Assembly (NCBI RefSeq): GCF_023715645.1
Contig: NZ_JAMBOP010000006.1
Span: 124,001 to 188,000, forward strand
DNA length: 64,000 bases
Source of the DNA: Bacillus cytotoxicus
GTDB lineage: Bacteria; Bacillota; Bacilli; Bacillales; Bacillaceae_G
Direction: 5' to 3'
The stretch's first letter is position 1. The number at the start of each line of letters is the position of its first letter. The notes under the pieces are model-generated. The model was given only the letters and a program-made list of their open reading frames with translations, was not told the origin of the DNA and searched no databases. The translations under genes were made by a program, and so were the position numbers. Positions 46,866-55,391 of the stretch are shown piece after piece.

Positions 46866-47435
46866 ATGAAAGAAGAGAAAAAAAAATTACGAGCAGAAAT
46901 ATTACAGCGTATGAATACTTTATCGGAAGAACAGTATACGACTTTATCAGAAAAAATTGCAGATTCTCTATATAAACAACGAGAATGGATTGAGGCTAAA
47001 ACAATTGGGATTACACTTTCCATGGAGCGTGAAGTAGATACATATGCAATTATTGAAAAGGCATGGGAAGAAGGAAAATCGATTGTTGTTCCAAAATGTA
47101 ATCGTGAAACGAGAACAATGGCATTTCGTCAAATTACAAGTTTTGAACAATTAGAAACCGTTTATATGAATTTACGGGAGCCTGCTCTATCTATGACAGA
47201 AGAAATAGTAGCAGAGGAAATCGATTTACTTGTCGTACCAGGTGTTGCCTTTACAAGAAAAGGCGAGCGTATAGGATATGGCGGAGGATATTACGATCGT
47301 TATCTCGTGAACTATAAAGGGAAAGCGTTATCATTAATTTTTGATTTTCAAATTGTTTCTCATATTCCAGTGGAACCGTTTGATAAAAATGTGCAGAGAA
47401 TTATTACAGAAAAAGAAACATTTGCAACTTTATAA
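46866..47435 (+). CDS. yqgN: 5-formyltetrahydrofolate cyclo-ligase family protein
   Basis: This enzyme uses ATP to convert 5-formyl-THF to 5,10-methenyl-THF. The 189-residue protein has the conserved GVAFTRKGERIGYGGGYYDRYL motif near residues 126-147 and an N-terminal KKLRAEILQRM. GGGGG lies before the ATG. Confidence 0.93.
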   Translation: MKEEKKKLRAEILQRMNTLSEEQYTTLSEKIADSLYKQREWIEAKTIGITLSMEREVDTYAIIEKAWEEGKSIVVPKCNRETRTMAFRQITSFEQLETVYMNLREPALSMTEEIVAEEIDLLVVPGVAFTRKGERIGYGGGYYDRYLVNYKGKALSLIFDFQIVSHIPVEPFDKNVQRIITEKETFATL

Positions 47436-47549
47436 TTTATATAGACAAATTATAAATTGACGATTCTTTTTTATGTTGATTATAATAAATTATGTGAACG
47501 TTTTCTTATTGTGTTTTTATAGTAAGTAGACATTTAGAGGGTGAAAAAA

Positions 47550-47741
47550 ATGAAAACTATTTATGATATTCAGCAATTATTAAAGCGATTTGGAACGATT
47601 ATTTATACAGGAGATCGTGTTGCAGATTTACAATTAATGGACGATGAGCTTCGTGAATTATATAAATCACAGCTTATTGAGCCGAAAGAGTATCAGATGG
47701 CTTTATTTTTATTAAAGCAAGAGATTCAAAAAACAACATAA
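47550..47741 (+). CDS. yqgQ: YqgQ family protein
   Basis: The 63-residue helical protein MKTIYDIQQLLKRFGTIIYTGDR... matches YqgQ (DUF910), found before glcK in Bacillus. The function is unknown. AGAGGGTG precedes the ATG at 47550; GTG at 47541 lies within the RBS and is rejected. Confidence 0.88.
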   Translation: MKTIYDIQQLLKRFGTIIYTGDRVADLQLMDDELRELYKSQLIEPKEYQMALFLLKQEIQKTT

Positions 47742-47742
47742 A

Positions 47743-47840
47743 AATCTCTTTCTTTTTAGGGGAGGGCAAGAGCATCTGGTCATGTTGTATTTTGCATAGC
47801 AGTAATCTATACGTTGAAAAATGAATATGAATTTATATAG
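47743..47840 (+). repeat. bcr1-like repeat, short forward copy
   Basis: It has CTTTCTTTTTAGGGGAGGGC, AGAGCATCTGGTCATG and a TTGAAAAATGAATATG end, but the middle is deleted. It lies between yqgQ and glcK. Confidence 0.65.
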
Positions 47841-47878
47841 TAAAATTTTTATTGAAGAAATGAAAGAAGGAGAACAAC

Positions 47879-48856
47879 ATGGAAGAGAAATGGTTGGTTG
47901 GTGTTGATCTTGGTGGTACAACAATTAAATTAGCATTCATTAATATTTATGGGGAGTTTATTCATAAATGGGAAATTCCAACGAATACAAGTGAACAAGG
48001 AAAACATATTACACTTGATATTGCAAAGGCAATTGATAAAAAGTTACAAGAACTAGGTGAGCTGAAAAATAAGTTGGCTGGAATTGGGATGGGTGCACCG
48101 GGTCCTGTTCATGGTGCTTCAGGAATGATTTATGAAGCGGTAAACTTAGGGTGGAAAAACTATCCCCTTAAAGATTTATTAGAAGTAGAAACTGGTTTGC
48201 CAGTTGTTGTTGATAATGATGCGAATATTGCAGCGCTTGGAGAGATGTGGAAAGGCGCTGGAGAAGGTTCAAAAGATATCGTTTGTATGACGCTTGGAAC
48301 AGGCGTTGGTGGCGGTGTTATTATAAATGGTGAGGTTGTCCATGGTGTAAGCGGAGCAGGCGGTGAAATTGGTCATATTACAGTTGTAACGGAAGATGGT
48401 TTTGCTTGTAACTGCGGAAAAACAGGATGCTTAGAAACGGTTTCTTCTGCAACTGGTATTGTCCGGATTGCTATGAAAAAAATGCAGGAAACTGATGAAT
48501 CTAGTGTATTACGTTCGATGTTAGAAGAGGAAGGGCTTATTACATCTAAAGATGTGTTTGAGGCACTTGCACAAGGTGATGAATTAGCAAAAAAAATAGT
48601 TGAAAAGGTTGCTTCGTATTTAGGATTAGCAGTCGCAAATTTAGCTAGTACATTAAATCCAGAGAAAATTGTTATTGGCGGTGGTGTATCAAAAGCAGGC
48701 GATGCATTGTTACAACCAATTCAACGCTATTTTGAACAATATGCATTTTCACGTGCTGTTAAAAGTACAAAACTAGCAATTGCGACACTTGGTAATGATG
48801 CTGGGGTAATTGGCGGAGCATGGCTTGTGAAAAAGTATATTTGTGAAGTAAAGTAA
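47879..48856 (+). CDS. glcK: Glucokinase, ROK family
   Basis: This kinase phosphorylates glucose from internal sources. The 325-residue protein has the ATP-binding [12 protein letters not shown] (about 8-19), the catalytic D in [11 protein letters not shown] and the ROK zinc motif [10 protein letters not shown] near 176-185. AGGAG precedes the ATG. The terminator follows at 48879. Confidence 0.96.
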   Translation: MEEKWLVGVDLGGTTIKLAFINIYGEFIHKWEIPTNTSEQGKHITLDIAKAIDKKLQELGELKNKLAGIGMGAPGPVHGASGMIYEAVNLGWKNYPLKDLLEVETGLPVVVDNDANIAALGEMWKGAGEGSKDIVCMTLGTGVGGGVIINGEVVHGVSGAGGEIGHITVVTEDGFACNCGKTGCLETVSSATGIVRIAMKKMQETDESSVLRSMLEEEGLITSKDVFEALAQGDELAKKIVEKVASYLGLAVANLASTLNPEKIVIGGGVSKAGDALLQPIQRYFEQYAFSRAVKSTKLAIATLGNDAGVIGGAWLVKKYICEVK

Positions 48857-48878
48857 AAATAGAATGTGAGCGGGAAAA

Positions 48879-48909
48879 GAAAAAGGAAGGGAGCGTCCCT
48901 TCCTTTTTC
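48879..48909 (+). terminator. Terminator after glcK
   Basis: AAAAAGGAAGGG / CCCTTCCTTTTT stem; symmetrical A/T tracts suggest activity in both directions, which suits the convergent gene at 48938. Confidence 0.85.
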
Positions 48910-48937
48910 ATATGCTAGAAATCATGGTGTAAATTGT

Positions 48938-49111
48938 TTAATGTGTTGGTGGATAGCCGTTGTTTAGTACTGTCATGACTGTAAACCACCCGAAAACAAT
49001 TACAGTTGCAACGGAAAATCCTCCAGCAAGAAAGTTCTTGTCTCGCAACGTTTTAAGAGAAGAGTATACAGCTAACAGAGTAACTAACGCAAAAATAATA
49101 ACAAGACCCAT
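48938..49111 (-). CDS. yqgW: DUF2759 family small membrane protein
   Basis: The 57-residue protein has two transmembrane helices (about 2-19 and 33-50). It matches DUF2759 (YqgW in Bacillus). The start at 49111 (MGLVIIFALV) has GAGGGG upstream; the longer frame to 49312 is upstream DNA. The function is unknown. Confidence 0.8.
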   Translation of the reverse strand: MGLVIIFALVTLLAVYSSLKTLRDKNFLAGGFSVATVIVFGWFTVMTVLNNGYPPTH

Positions 49112-49266
49112 ACATATCCCCTCTACTCTCTTGTTTTGTTTGAGTTTTTGCAATATTTTTTCATTTTCATTGTACATGTTTTCAATATGGTTGTCGAGGT
49201 TTCGTTTCTTATAAGAAGAAAATATTGTATGATGGAAGTGAGTGTAATGACTGGAGGAGATTAAGG

Positions 49267-49896
49267 ATGAATTGGATTCAAATGCCATTAGGTCTATTGC
49301 AAACAAATGCATATATTTTAAGTAATAACCAAAAAGAATGTATTATTTTTGACCCAGGTAATGAAGGAGAAAAACTTATAAATTATGTAAAACAAGAACA
49401 GTTAAAACCATTAGCTATTTTATTAACGCATGCACATTTCGATCATATTGGTGCAGTAGATGAGGTGCGTACTGCTTTTCAAATTCCAGTATATGTTCAT
49501 CAAGAAGAAGCAGAGTGGTTAGGAGATGCTACTGTTAACGGTTCGCAAATTTTTATGATGAATCGTAGTATTACGGCAAAACCTGCGGATCACATCATTG
49601 AGGGAGAAGGAACATTGACAATTGGTTCGTTTACGTTTGATATGTTTGAAACGCCGGGGCATTCACCGGGAAGTATTTCGTACTATTGCAAAGAAGCAAA
49701 CGTTGTCATTTCAGGTGATGTTTTATTTCAAATGAGCATTGGCCGCACTGATTTGCCGGGAGGTAGCTTCCAAGAATTAATCATGAGTATTGAAGAGAAG
49801 TTATTTGTATTACCTGATGATACAACTGTGTTATGTGGGCATGGCCCAGAAACAACGATTGGCTTTGAAAAAGAAAATAATCCATTTTTACAATAA
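49267..49896 (+). CDS. yqgX: Metallo-beta-lactamase-fold hydrolase YqgX
   Basis: The 209-residue glyoxalase-II-like protein has THAHFDHIG (about 57-65), ETPGHSPGS and SGDVLF motifs that bind two metals. The start at 49267 (MNWIQMPLG) follows GGAGGAG; the longer frame from 49225 lacks support. The substrate is not certain. Confidence 0.9.
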   Translation: MNWIQMPLGLLQTNAYILSNNQKECIIFDPGNEGEKLINYVKQEQLKPLAILLTHAHFDHIGAVDEVRTAFQIPVYVHQEEAEWLGDATVNGSQIFMMNRSITAKPADHIIEGEGTLTIGSFTFDMFETPGHSPGSISYYCKEANVVISGDVLFQMSIGRTDLPGGSFQELIMSIEEKLFVLPDDTTVLCGHGPETTIGFEKENNPFLQ

Positions 49897-49907
49897 GGGG
49901 AACGGCG

Positions 49908-51023
49908 ATGCAGCACGTTCTAAAACAAGCGATGGAAAAAGAAGAAGATCACTCTATTTCTTATAGTACATATATGAGCCTTGCTTTATATGATGTAAAT
50001 AATGGTTATTATATGAAAGAACGTGAAAAAATTGGCAGGCAAGGAGATTTCTTTACAAGTAGTAATGTGTCTTCTGTTTACGCAAAAACATTTGCTCATT
50101 TTTTTATTCGACTTGTAAAAGAAGGAGCTGTTACACCTCATATATGTGAAATTGGTGGTGGAACAGGAAAATTTGCATATGATGTATTGCAAGAGTGGCA
50201 AACGGTATCACCTGATACGTTTGCAACCCTGCGGTATTCTCTTATAGAAGTGAGTCCATTCCATAGAAGGTTGCAAAAACAGCAACTTATTTCTTTTGCA
50301 AATGTTTCGCAATATGCCTACTATGATGAATTGAATGCCGCTTTTACAGGAATTGTTTATTCAAATGAGTTGTTTGATGCATTTCCTGTAGAAGTCATTG
50401 AAAAGCGGGAAGGCATGTTATATGAAGTACGCATAAAGTATAACAGTGAAGGTAGACTTATAGAAATATTGCGCCCGTTAGATAATAAACAAATTATAAG
50501 CTATTTACAAAGGCATCAAATTCAATTGAATGAAGGACAACGATTTGAAGTGCCATTACAAATGAATGCTTATGTCAAACAGCTTACAAGAAGGCTACAA
50601 GAAGGCTTACTTATAACAATTGATTATGGATATACAAATGAAGAATGGATGCACCCAGCTCATCGTGAAGGAAGCTTACGAAGTTATTATGAGCATCAAA
50701 TGATTCGTAGCCCTCTTCAATGTCCAGGAGAGATGGATATAACAACTCATATTCATTGGGATGCATTGAAGATTGCTTGTGAAGAACAAGGCTTACAAAC
50801 AGTATGGCATACGAAACAAAGAGAGTTTTTACTTGCTGCAGGAATTCTAGAACAGCTTGTTAATCATGAAGATCGTAACCCATTTTCTGATAGTCAAAAG
50901 AAAAATCGTGCAATTCGTTCTATGATTTTACAAGGTGGAATGAGTGATGCTTTTGATGTTGTTATTCAGCAAAAGGGATTGCCTCATTTCAACCTAGGTC
51001 AGTATCTGCATACTTTTTCATAA
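49908..51023 (+). CDS. SAM-dependent methyltransferase, MidA/NDUFAF7 family
   Basis: The 371-residue protein has the SAM motif CEIGGGTGKFAYDVL near 84-98, GRQGDFFTSS near 44-53, and YSNELFDAFPVE near 152-163, diagnostic of the COG1565 family. Eukaryotic relatives methylate an arginine in complex I; the bacterial target is unknown. AAGGGG precedes the ATG, 11 bp after yqgX. Confidence 0.88.
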   Translation: MQHVLKQAMEKEEDHSISYSTYMSLALYDVNNGYYMKEREKIGRQGDFFTSSNVSSVYAKTFAHFFIRLVKEGAVTPHICEIGGGTGKFAYDVLQEWQTVSPDTFATLRYSLIEVSPFHRRLQKQQLISFANVSQYAYYDELNAAFTGIVYSNELFDAFPVEVIEKREGMLYEVRIKYNSEGRLIEILRPLDNKQIISYLQRHQIQLNEGQRFEVPLQMNAYVKQLTRRLQEGLLITIDYGYTNEEWMHPAHREGSLRSYYEHQMIRSPLQCPGEMDITTHIHWDALKIACEEQGLQTVWHTKQREFLLAAGILEQLVNHEDRNPFSDSQKKNRAIRSMILQGGMSDAFDVVIQQKGLPHFNLGQYLHTFS

Positions 51024-51060
51024 AACAAGGCGCAGTGTAAAATACTGCGCCTTGTTTTAT
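51024..51060 (+). terminator. Terminator after the MidA-like gene
   Basis: ACAAGGCGCAGT / ACTGCGCCTTGT stem followed by TTTAT. Confidence 0.88.
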
Positions 51061-51187
51061 AGCTAAATACGACATTTAGTTTAGGGTTATGTAGGATGTT
51101 TATATTTTATCTCATGATATATATTTATATTAAAGATATGAGATGAAATATACATACATAATACGCCTTTTGTTTATTTGAATACAT

Positions 51188-51478
51188 TTAACCTAGTAAT
51201 ACATGAACTAATTTAATAATTGTTTTATTTTCTACTTTGTAGTAAATTTCTAATCCTTTTCTTTCACTTGAAACAATTTTAGCGCTTTTTAACTTCGCTA
51301 AATGCTGAGAAATTGTAGATTGGGGCATATTTAAGCCCGTATACATTGTAGAAACGTTACTTGGTCCTCGCTCAATCAATCCTTTTACAATACATAAACG
51401 TACTGGATGAGCAAGTACTTTTAATAATTCTGCATTGTTTTCATATAGCTCTAATTCTTGTTGAAAGGTTTCTAACAT
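51188..51478 (-). CDS. ArsR-family transcriptional regulator
   Basis: The 96-residue winged-helix protein has LLKVLAHPVRLCIVKGL and the recognition helix MPQSTISQHLAKLKSAK. No obvious metal-binding Cys cluster (as ELCVCD) is seen, so it is more like the PagR/SmtB-fold non-metal group. The start at 51478 has GGAGGTGG upstream. The target is unknown; the divergent region toward 51827 could hold its operator. Confidence 0.85.
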   Translation of the reverse strand: MLETFQQELELYENNAELLKVLAHPVRLCIVKGLIERGPSNVSTMYTGLNMPQSTISQHLAKLKSAKIVSSERKGLEIYYKVENKTIIKLVHVLLG

Positions 51479-51826
51479 GTTTTCTCCACCTCCATGTATG
51501 CTACTGTTATACCCATACTATACATAACAAAATTCTAAACCAAAGAGAATAGTTATTGCAAAAATAATGCTTTAAAGTAAAGAAATTGTAAAAAAAGAGA
51601 CTGTAATGTAAAAAAATTGGGTAAATTTAGACGTTTTTTTACTAGGATAAAGCAGTACTTAACCATAAATATTTTTGTTCTTAACAAAAAAACGATTCCA
51701 TTTATATTACAATCTTACCATATTTTATTTTTCTTTCAACAACAGAATTGAAAAATTTTTTGAAAATTTAGAAGGAGTTATATATCATAATCTAGAAATC
51801 GATTGAGATAGAAAGAAGGGATAGTC
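51479..51826. other. Intergenic region between the ArsR gene and the MBL gene
   Basis: This AT-rich stretch of about 350 bp holds no gene or repeat that I recognise. Partial dyads near 51493-51530 could be an ArsR-type operator, but they are weak. Confidence 0.4.
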
Positions 51827-52672
51827 ATGAGAATAGAATTTTTAGGAACAGGTGGTGCCACACCAACTCCAAGACCAGGGAGTTATAGCGAAGTAAGTAA
51901 AGAGGCAAGAGAAAAAGGATTGCCATATAGTAGAATGGGGCCGAGTATTTTTATTCACGATCTCCGCTTATTAATTGATACGCCAGAGGAAATACGCTTG
52001 CAATTAGAGCGATCTCAAATATTGAAAGTAGAAGCTGGTATTTACTCTCATTGGCATCCAGATCACACAATGGGACGGAGAATTTGGGAAACGATGGCGT
52101 TTGAAACGAACAGAGCTTGGGGTACGGCAGTATACGTACCGGAGCAAGTAGCAGAGGATATGAAAACATTTTTAGGATTGTGGGATCATCTGCAATTTAT
52201 GCAGCAGCAAGGATGGATTGATATAATCGTAATACGAGATGGGCAATCTTTTGTGAAAAATAAAATAAAAGTTACTCCATTTCGTTTACATGAACAATAC
52301 ATGTATGCATTCTTATTAGAAGAAAAAGAAAAGCGAGTGCTTATTGCAATGGATGAATTATATAAATGGGAACCGCCAGCTCATTTGATTGGTAATCTAG
52401 ATGTAGCTATTTTACCAAAGGGGATTTCCGAGTTTGATTGGAAGACGAAAGAGCAAATAAGAGACCGTGCTTTTATTGAAAGCATACGCGAGGCGACGTT
52501 TGAAGATACGCTAGAAGTAGCGAAACAATTACAAGCAAAACATACCATTATTACGCACGTTGAAGAAGCAGAAAACATTGGATATGACGAATTGAAAGAA
52601 ATGGAAGTTGAATTACGAGCGGAAGGTATGAATATAACGTTTGCTTACGATACGATGAAAATTGATGTGTAG
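51827..52672 (+). CDS. Metallo-beta-lactamase-fold protein
   Basis: The 281-residue protein begins MRIEFLGTGGATPTPRPG and has the metal motif SHWHPDHTMG (about 75-84) and later ITHVEEAE. It resembles the RNase Z / PhnP-like branch of MBL proteins, acting probably on cyclic phosphodiesters, but the substrate is unknown. GAAGGG precedes the ATG. It is followed at once by an inverted metI remnant. Confidence 0.85.
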   Translation: MRIEFLGTGGATPTPRPGSYSEVSKEAREKGLPYSRMGPSIFIHDLRLLIDTPEEIRLQLERSQILKVEAGIYSHWHPDHTMGRRIWETMAFETNRAWGTAVYVPEQVAEDMKTFLGLWDHLQFMQQQGWIDIIVIRDGQSFVKNKIKVTPFRLHEQYMYAFLLEEKEKRVLIAMDELYKWEPPAHLIGNLDVAILPKGISEFDWKTKEQIRDRAFIESIREATFEDTLEVAKQLQAKHTIITHVEEAENIGYDELKEMEVELRAEGMNITFAYDTMKIDV

Positions 52673-52685
52673 AGGTGCAAAAATC

Positions 52686-53128
52686 CCTCGTTTTTCACGG
52701 TCCTCTTGTGACATAGCAGCGTGTGACATTTTTGCTGGATAAGAAAGAATCGATTCAACTGCTCCTAAACTAACCGCAAATACGGGAAGTTGGATATGTG
52801 CTAGAAATTGTCGCAGCGCATGTTCAGATTCTAGTGTAAAGGAAAGAACCGCTCCTGCAGATTTTGCTTGATTGTGCTGCGTTTCATATCCGGGATGGGA
52901 TGGTAGCCCAGGATAATAGATATCTTTAATTTTTGGCTGCTGCTGTAAATAACAGGCGATTTTTTCAGCCCCTCGTGAAGAGTGCTCTAAGCGAACGTGT
53001 AACGTTTTTAAACCGCGAAGTACAAGAGAACAATCTTGTGGTCCTAATATAGCTCCAAAAGAATTTTGTGAAAATCCCACTTTTTTTGCAAGTTCCTCAT
53101 CTTTTACGATTGTTAATAAGTGAACGGA
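52686..53128 (-). pseudogene. metI: metI (cystathionine gamma-synthase/O-acetylhomoserine thiolyase) fragment
   Basis: The minus strand reads IVKDEELAKKVGFSQNSFG, LRGLKTLHVRLE, YYPGLPSHPGYE and LPVFAVSLGAVESILSYPAK, the second half of MetI-type PLP enzymes (about residues 200-345). The N-terminal part with the PLP lysine is missing, and the C-terminal 30 or so residues are lost after SQEDREKRGI, where the neighbouring gene begins. It is oriented away from the S-box leader at 53155, which normally precedes metI in the same direction, so an inversion is likely. Confidence 0.8.
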
Positions 53129-53147
53129 TGCTGTTTCCTTTTTTAAT

Positions 53148-53153
53148 TATAAT
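53148..53153 (+). promoter_or_regulatory. -10 element of the S-box leader
   Basis: TATAAT lies just upstream of the riboswitch. The expected -35 position is occupied by sequence at the metI fragment junction and shows no TTGACA-like hexamer, so the promoter is probably damaged. Confidence 0.5.
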
Positions 53154-53154
53154 C

Positions 53155-53276
53155 GAATAAAACTCTTATTAAGAGCGGTGGAGGGAAAGGCCCTGTGAAA
53201 CCCAGCAACCTTCAAACGATATGTTTGAAACGGTGCTAAGACCTGCAGAACAAAAAGTTCTGAATGATAAGAGGAG
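53155..53276 (+). ncRNA. SAM-I (S-box) riboswitch
   Basis: The consensus is clear: CTTATTAAGAGCGGTGGAGG, GGCCCTGTGAAACCCAGCAACC, GGTGCTAAGACCTGCAGA and the closing AATGATAAGAGGA, which pairs with the 5' strand to make P1. It senses S-adenosylmethionine and shuts off methionine genes. Its regulated gene is absent: a terminator, a bcr1 copy and a metH relic follow. Confidence 0.95.
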
Positions 53277-53287
53277 GATAAAATATA

Positions 53288-53318
53288 GTCCCCCTCTTCA
53301 GTGAAGAGGGGGATTTTT
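53288..53318 (+). terminator. Riboswitch terminator
   Basis: CCCCCTCTTC / GAAGAGGGGG stem with ATTTTTAT behind it, the expression platform of the S-box. With SAM bound, transcription would end here. Confidence 0.88.
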
Positions 53319-53470
53319 ATATAAATACAAATGAAAAAACCCTTCTTCTTTTTAGGAAGGGCGAGAGCAGCTGGCCATATATAGAAGCGGTCAGGGCTTT
53401 TTCTTGCCACATGCAAGGTTTAAAACAAAAGGACAAAGATGTCGAAAAATCAAAATGGATATATATATAT
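53316..53470 (+). repeat. bcr1-like repeat, forward copy at the metH relic
   Basis: It starts at TTTAT after the riboswitch terminator, has GGAAGGGCGAGAGCAGCTGG and AGAAGCGGTCAGGGC, and ends in AATCAAAATGGATATATATA. The last bases contain the ATG from which the metH relic reads. Confidence 0.75.
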
Positions 53471-53909
53471 TAGACGGCGCAATGGGAACGATGATTCAAC
53501 AAGAAGACCTTTCAGCTGCAGATTTTGGCGGAGAAGAATATGAGGGTTGTAATGAATATGTAGTAAAAATACGGCCAGACGTTATTTTACAGATTCATAG
53601 AGCGTATATTGAAGCAGGGGCAGATATTATTGAAACGAATACATTTGGTGCAACGAACATTGTACTCAGTGATTATAACCTTTCTCACTTAGATGAGGAA
53701 TTGAAAGAAAAGGTCATGGAATTAGCAGACTTGAAGCATTGCAATATGAGGATTCCATGCGTCCGTTATTCGTTGGAGAGCGCACGAATGTAATTGGTTC
53801 ACGCAAATTTAAACGTCTTGTTGCAGAAGGGAATTTTGAAGAAGCAGCTGAAGTAGCGAGGGCGCAAGTGTTTGCTCATCCAGAAGCGCGTTATTTCAGT
53901 GTGTTATAA
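53455..53909 (+). pseudogene. metH: metH (methionine synthase) relic with large internal deletions
   Basis: Three pieces survive: the N-terminal homocysteine-methyltransferase start (ILDGAMGTMIQQEDL to LDEELKEKVMELA), then a shifted-frame piece of the pterin domain (ADLKALQYEDSMRPLFVG, ERTNVIGSRKFKRLVAEG), then the last residues [12 protein letters not shown]. About 1000 residues are missing and the frame changes near 53735. The catalytic Cys-zinc and cobalamin regions are absent. Its loss goes with the loss of metI and its S-box control. Confidence 0.85.
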
Positions 53910-53944
53910 TAAAAAGTAAATCTTTTATTAAAAGGAGACGTACT

Positions 53945-55003
53945 GTGAAGACGATTATATTTACTGGCGGAGGTTCTGCGGGTCACGTTACGCCGAACTT
54001 AGCGCTTATACCACATTTTCAAAAGAGCGGCTGGAAGGTGTGTTATATTGGTTCACATAATGGAATCGAAAAGACGATTATTGAAAAAGAAGGGATTCCT
54101 TATTATGGAATAGCGAGTGGGAAGCTTCGTCGTTATTTTGATTTGAAAAATATAAAAGACCCCTTTCTTGTTATGAAAGGGGTTATGGATGCGTATGTCC
54201 TTATTCGAAAGCTAAAACCGGATGTTATTTTTTCTAAAGGTGGCTTTGTGTCTGTACCGGTTGTAATTGGTGCATGGCTAAACCGTATTCCTGTTTTTTT
54301 ACACGAGTCTGATATGACGCCTGGGCTTGCAAATAAAATTGCTCTTCGCTTTGCTTCAAAAATATTTGTTACGTTTGAAGAAGCGAAAAAACATTTACCG
54401 AAAGAAAAAACAGTATTTACTGGTTCACCTGTGCGAGAAGAGGTATTGCAGGGAAGTAGAAACAAAGGACTGCAATTTTTACGATTCACTGCATCAAAAC
54501 CAGTTATTACGGTTATGGGAGGCAGCTTAGGAGCAAGGCGCATTAATGAAGCGGTACGCGGTGCATTACCAAACCTTCTGCAAACCTATCAAATTGTTCA
54601 TTTGTGCGGGAAAGGTAATATTGATGAAAAGCTTGAGAATACATCGGGATACAAGCAGTTTGAATATGTTCACGATGAACTGCCTGATATATTAGCGGCA
54701 ACTGATATTGTTATTTCCCGTGCAGGATCCAATGCGATTTTTGAGTTTTTAACATTACAAAAGCCAATGTTATTAATTCCTCTTCCGAAATCTTCGAGCC
54801 GAGGAGATCAAATTTTGAACGGACAGTCTTTTGAAAATCAAGGATATGGACGCATGTTATTTGAAGAAGATCTAACAGAAACGTCGCTAATTGAACATGT
54901 AGAAGAACTGTATAAAAATCGTTTGCAGTATAAAAGATCGATGCAACAATATAACGGACAAGAAGCTTTGCGAACGATTATTGATTATGTAACGAAAGCA
55001 TGA
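53945..55003 (+). CDS. murG: UDP-GlcNAc:undecaprenyl-pyrophosphoryl-MurNAc-pentapeptide GlcNAc transferase, MurG homologue
   Basis: MurG makes lipid II at the inner face of the membrane. The 352-residue GT-B protein has [15 protein letters not shown] (about 6-20), [24 protein letters not shown] and [13 protein letters not shown]. The start is GTG at 53945 with AAAAGGAG upstream. B. cereus group genomes have two murG genes; this lies away from the dcw cluster, so it is probably the second copy. Confidence 0.92.
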   Translation: MKTIIFTGGGSAGHVTPNLALIPHFQKSGWKVCYIGSHNGIEKTIIEKEGIPYYGIASGKLRRYFDLKNIKDPFLVMKGVMDAYVLIRKLKPDVIFSKGGFVSVPVVIGAWLNRIPVFLHESDMTPGLANKIALRFASKIFVTFEEAKKHLPKEKTVFTGSPVREEVLQGSRNKGLQFLRFTASKPVITVMGGSLGARRINEAVRGALPNLLQTYQIVHLCGKGNIDEKLENTSGYKQFEYVHDELPDILAATDIVISRAGSNAIFEFLTLQKPMLLIPLPKSSSRGDQILNGQSFENQGYGRMLFEEDLTETSLIEHVEELYKNRLQYKRSMQQYNGQEALRTIIDYVTKA

Positions 55004-55024
55004 TTTCATAGAAATCATGCTTTT
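54998..55024 (+). terminator. Terminator after murG homologue
   Basis: GCATGATTTC / GAAATCATGC stem with TTTT; it overlaps the stop codon. Confidence 0.8.
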
Positions 55025-55051
55025 GGGGCTGTTTGGAAAGCTGTTAACACC

Positions 55052-55252
55052 TTTATTATATAAACCCAAATTAAAAACCTGACATAAACCTTTTTCTTTT
55101 TAGGTGGACGAGAGCGTCTGGCCATGAGTAGAAGCGGTCAGGGCCTTTTCTTGCCACGTGCGGTGTTCAAACAAAGAGAGAAAACAAGTAGCAAGTTACT
55201 CTTTTCTTTGCATGGCCGCAACTTGTGTGCCAAAAAGTCAAGTTGGATTTAT
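55052..55252 (+). repeat. bcr1-like repeat, full-length forward copy
   Basis: Both ends carry TTTAT (55052-55056 and 55248-55252), which fits the target duplication described for bcr1. It has the complete core GGTGGACGAGAGCGTCTGG, AGAAGCGGTCAGGGCC and a central arm CTTTGCATGGCCGCAACTTG. This is the best reference copy here. Confidence 0.8.
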
Positions 55253-55391
55253 ATATAATAGCAGAAATTAGAAAATTTCCTCTGGTATTCTCTTAAAAAA
55301 TGAATAAACTAATAGTATGATGTAGTTAATTGGAAATAAAACCAATTATAGGCGTGTTTCTATTTAACAGCGTGATTAGAGGGGGGAGAAG

